Source: JBLHGU01 sp047615875
GTDB lineage: Bacteria; Pseudomonadota; Gammaproteobacteria; Arenicellales; CAJQKF01
Assembly (NCBI GenBank): GCA_047615875.1
Contig: JBLHGU010000275.1
Span: forward strand, 1-6,322
Length of the DNA stretch: 6,322 bases
Direction of reading: 5' to 3'
Every line of letters starts with the position of its first letter. Position 1 is the first letter of the stretch. The notes beneath the pieces were generated by a model. It worked only from the letters and a program-made list of their open reading frames with translations. It ran no database searches and was not told the origin of the DNA. Position numbers and translations under genes: made by a program. Below, in pieces: positions 5,050-6,322 of the stretch.

Positions 5050-6228
5050 ATGTTGCAAAAAACAAAGTCATTAGTTGTCGGCTGTGGTGCCCATTTCGTC
5101 CAGGATGGCCTGGTTGCCCTGCAGTATGTATTACTGCCACTTATCGCTCAGAGTCTGTCACTAAACTACGCACAGGTCGGTGTTTTGCGGGCCATAGGTC
5201 ATACCGCAATGACTGTGATGGAGATTCCCGCTGGCATGATGGCAGACCGATTGAATGTGGCCATCCTGTTAGGCATGGGGTTGCTTGGCGCCAGCCTGGG
5301 TTACTACGGAATTTCTTTGTCTGTAGACTTTGTAACAGTAGCGGTTTTTTTCCTGTTAGCTGGCCTTGGCGCGGCTTTTCAGCACTCTCTGGCCTCAGCA
5401 ATGATCGTGCATGCCTATGCGGGTGGCAGTAGACGCTGGGCGCTGGGTTTGTACAACTCTTTCGGAGACGCTGGAAAACTTACATTTACGGGACTCTTTA
5501 GTGTAGGTATTGGCATTGGACTGGCCTGGACTTCTGCAGTGCAGTTGTTGGCTATTTTTAGTGCTGTATTCGGTGGCTGCGTAATATTCTGGCTGCGAAC
5601 TGCGAGCCACCGAGGTGTGGCAGAAAAGACTTCCAACGAAGGAATCGCATTAACAAACCGTTGGGGAATTCTCAATCCCCGACGCTTTGCCATTTTGGGA
5701 ACGGTAGTTTTTCTCGATAGTCTAATTCAAGCGGTGTTTCTAACCTTCATCGCTTTTTATTTACTTGAAAGGGGTGTTCCAGAGGCCGTTGCAGGTTTAG
5801 GCGTTGTTTTGGTATTGGTAGGGGGCATGCTAGGCAAGTTCTTTTGCGGTGCAACCGCGGCCAGGTTTGGTGACCGAAATACCTTTATCATTATTCAAAT
5901 TTTGACGGTACTGGGAATCCTGATATTAGATTGGGTTCCATTAAGTGCAGTTTTGTTCCTATTGCCATTTGTCGGCCTGGTGATACAGGGCTCTTCAACA
6001 GTTACTTATGGTGCTACCGCAGATTTAATTCACAAGGATAGACAGTCACGTGGCTATGCATTGATTTACACTTTAGCGAGTGGATCATCAGTAGCTGGGC
6101 CTTTTCTATTCGGTTTGTATGCGGATGCAAGTGGGTTATCCCAGGCTTTTAAATTGCTGGCTCTGATCGCAGTTCTAACAGTTCCTCTGGCCGTCCTATT
6201 GCCAGGGAAATTTCCAATGCGAACCTGA
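5050..6228 (+). CDS. Major facilitator superfamily (MFS) transporter
   Basis: The 392-residue, highly hydrophobic inner-membrane protein has about 12 membrane segments in two halves, separated by a polar loop at about 183-211 (RTASHRGVAEKTSNEG). The loop after helix 2 carries a motif-A-like AGMMADRLN (61-69), and the equivalent in the second half is GATAARFGDRN (267-277), where helices 8 and 9 meet. The N-terminal GAHFVQDGL resembles the start of fosmidomycin-resistance-like (Fsr) MFS proteins, a loose similarity that does not give a substrate. The ATG at 5050 is the first start after an in-frame stop at 5023-5025; no Shine-Dalgarno is visible. It diverges from the lipoprotein gene. Import of the sulfatase substrate or export of a product is possible but unsupported beyond proximity. 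The last residues (about PMRT) and the stop codon fall in sequence that is, on the other strand, cyclase-like, so the original C-terminus may have been replaced. No terminator is visible downstream. Confidence 0.9.
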   Translation: MLQKTKSLVVGCGAHFVQDGLVALQYVLLPLIAQSLSLNYAQVGVLRAIGHTAMTVMEIPAGMMADRLNVAILLGMGLLGASLGYYGISLSVDFVTVAVFFLLAGLGAAFQHSLASAMIVHAYAGGSRRWALGLYNSFGDAGKLTFTGLFSVGIGIGLAWTSAVQLLAIFSAVFGGCVIFWLRTASHRGVAEKTSNEGIALTNRWGILNPRRFAILGTVVFLDSLIQAVFLTFIAFYLLERGVPEAVAGLGVVLVLVGGMLGKFFCGATAARFGDRNTFIIIQILTVLGILILDWVPLSAVLFLLPFVGLVIQGSSTVTYGATADLIHKDRQSRGYALIYTLASGSSVAGPFLFGLYADASGLSQAFKLLALIAVLTVPLAVLLPGKFPMRT

Positions 6229-6322
6229 ACCTCCACACCAAACTGATGACGCGCCTTCTCGGCGATAGCGCTCATATCTGCTTGCATCGCTAACGCTGCA
6301 TAGCAGGCGCGCATCGCATGGT
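6213..6322 (-). pseudogene. 3'-truncated class III adenylate/guanylate cyclase fragment, continuing beyond the right edge
   Basis: On the minus strand the frame entering at the right edge reads HAMRACYAALAMQADMSAI followed by AEKARHQFGVEVQVRIG. This matches the middle of class III nucleotidyl cyclase domains, which typically read DHA-RACYAAL-MQ, then a helix, then (V/L)Q(I/V)R(I/V)G(L/I)N(S/T)G, as in the large cyclase-AAA ATPase-TPR proteins. The match ends at RIGN: the expected continuation (NSGEVV and the second metal/purine-binding region) is replaced by FPGNRTARG, which is antisense to the MFS gene and ends at a stop at 6066-6068. Without that region the domain should not be catalytic. 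The 5' part must lie beyond 6322. This could be a real remnant cut by recombination or, less likely, an assembly chimera. Confidence 0.65.

Noticed and set aside
5028..5432. A 134-codon plus-strand frame over the MFS gene
   Set aside because: It is a shifted reading of the MFS gene, rich in Cys, Arg and Trp, with no family resemblance.
5141..5693. Several minus-strand frames under the MFS gene
   Set aside because: They are antisense shadows of clear transmembrane coding sequence.
6236..6270. Possible MFS terminator from the short CGCC/GGCG pairing
   Set aside because: The stem is only four bases, there is no T run, and the sequence is explained as cyclase coding DNA on the minus strand.
6213..6322. 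The minus-strand frame at the right edge as just another shadow
   Set aside because: This dismissal was itself overturned: the translated segment matches class III cyclases well, so it is listed as a truncated fragment.

Overview
The window reads as a chromosomal accessory or catabolic locus from a Gram-negative bacterium, most likely a proteobacterium (possibly marine gammaproteobacterial; this is inference). The evidence is a TctC/Bug-type periplasmic binding protein with a Sec signal, a lipobox protein with a Gly/Ser tether, an E. coli-like -35/-10 pair and roughly balanced base composition. No tRNA, rRNA, CRISPR array or insertion sequence was seen.

Layout from left to right. The minus-strand ROK-family repressor runs off the left edge (C-terminus missing). 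It is divergent from a plus-strand tripartite-tricarboxylate-transporter (TTT) solute-binding protein. The 96-base gap between them holds overlapping divergent promoters and a 9-9-9 inverted repeat resembling operators of XylR-type ROK repressors. After a GC-rich hairpin comes a plus-strand sulfatase of the choline-sulfatase (BetC) type. It meets, tail to tail and with 11 bases of overlap, a minus-strand five-bladed beta-propeller protein that looks like a glycosidase of the GH43/GH32 fold but which I cannot assign to a characterised family. The propeller gene follows a small lipoprotein gene on the same strand. A plus-strand MFS transporter diverges from the lipoprotein. The last ~110 bases encode, on the minus strand, a piece of a class III adenylate/guanylate cyclase that stops matching where the MFS gene begins, marking a likely recombination junction.

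Working model (inference): the ROK protein senses a sugar-like or small-molecule ligand and controls the binding protein and probably the sulfatase. The sulfatase has no signal peptide, so its sulfated substrate must be imported intact, perhaps via the TTT system (membrane subunits not in this window) or the MFS protein. The propeller protein may act on the same substrate or its desulfated product. No bet genes for choline oxidation are visible, and one pocket position of the sulfatase differs from BetC as I recall it, so choline-O-sulfate should not be assumed. The most unusual items are the sulfatase/propeller pair under apparent ROK control, the orphan TTT binding protein, and the truncated cyclase at the right edge.
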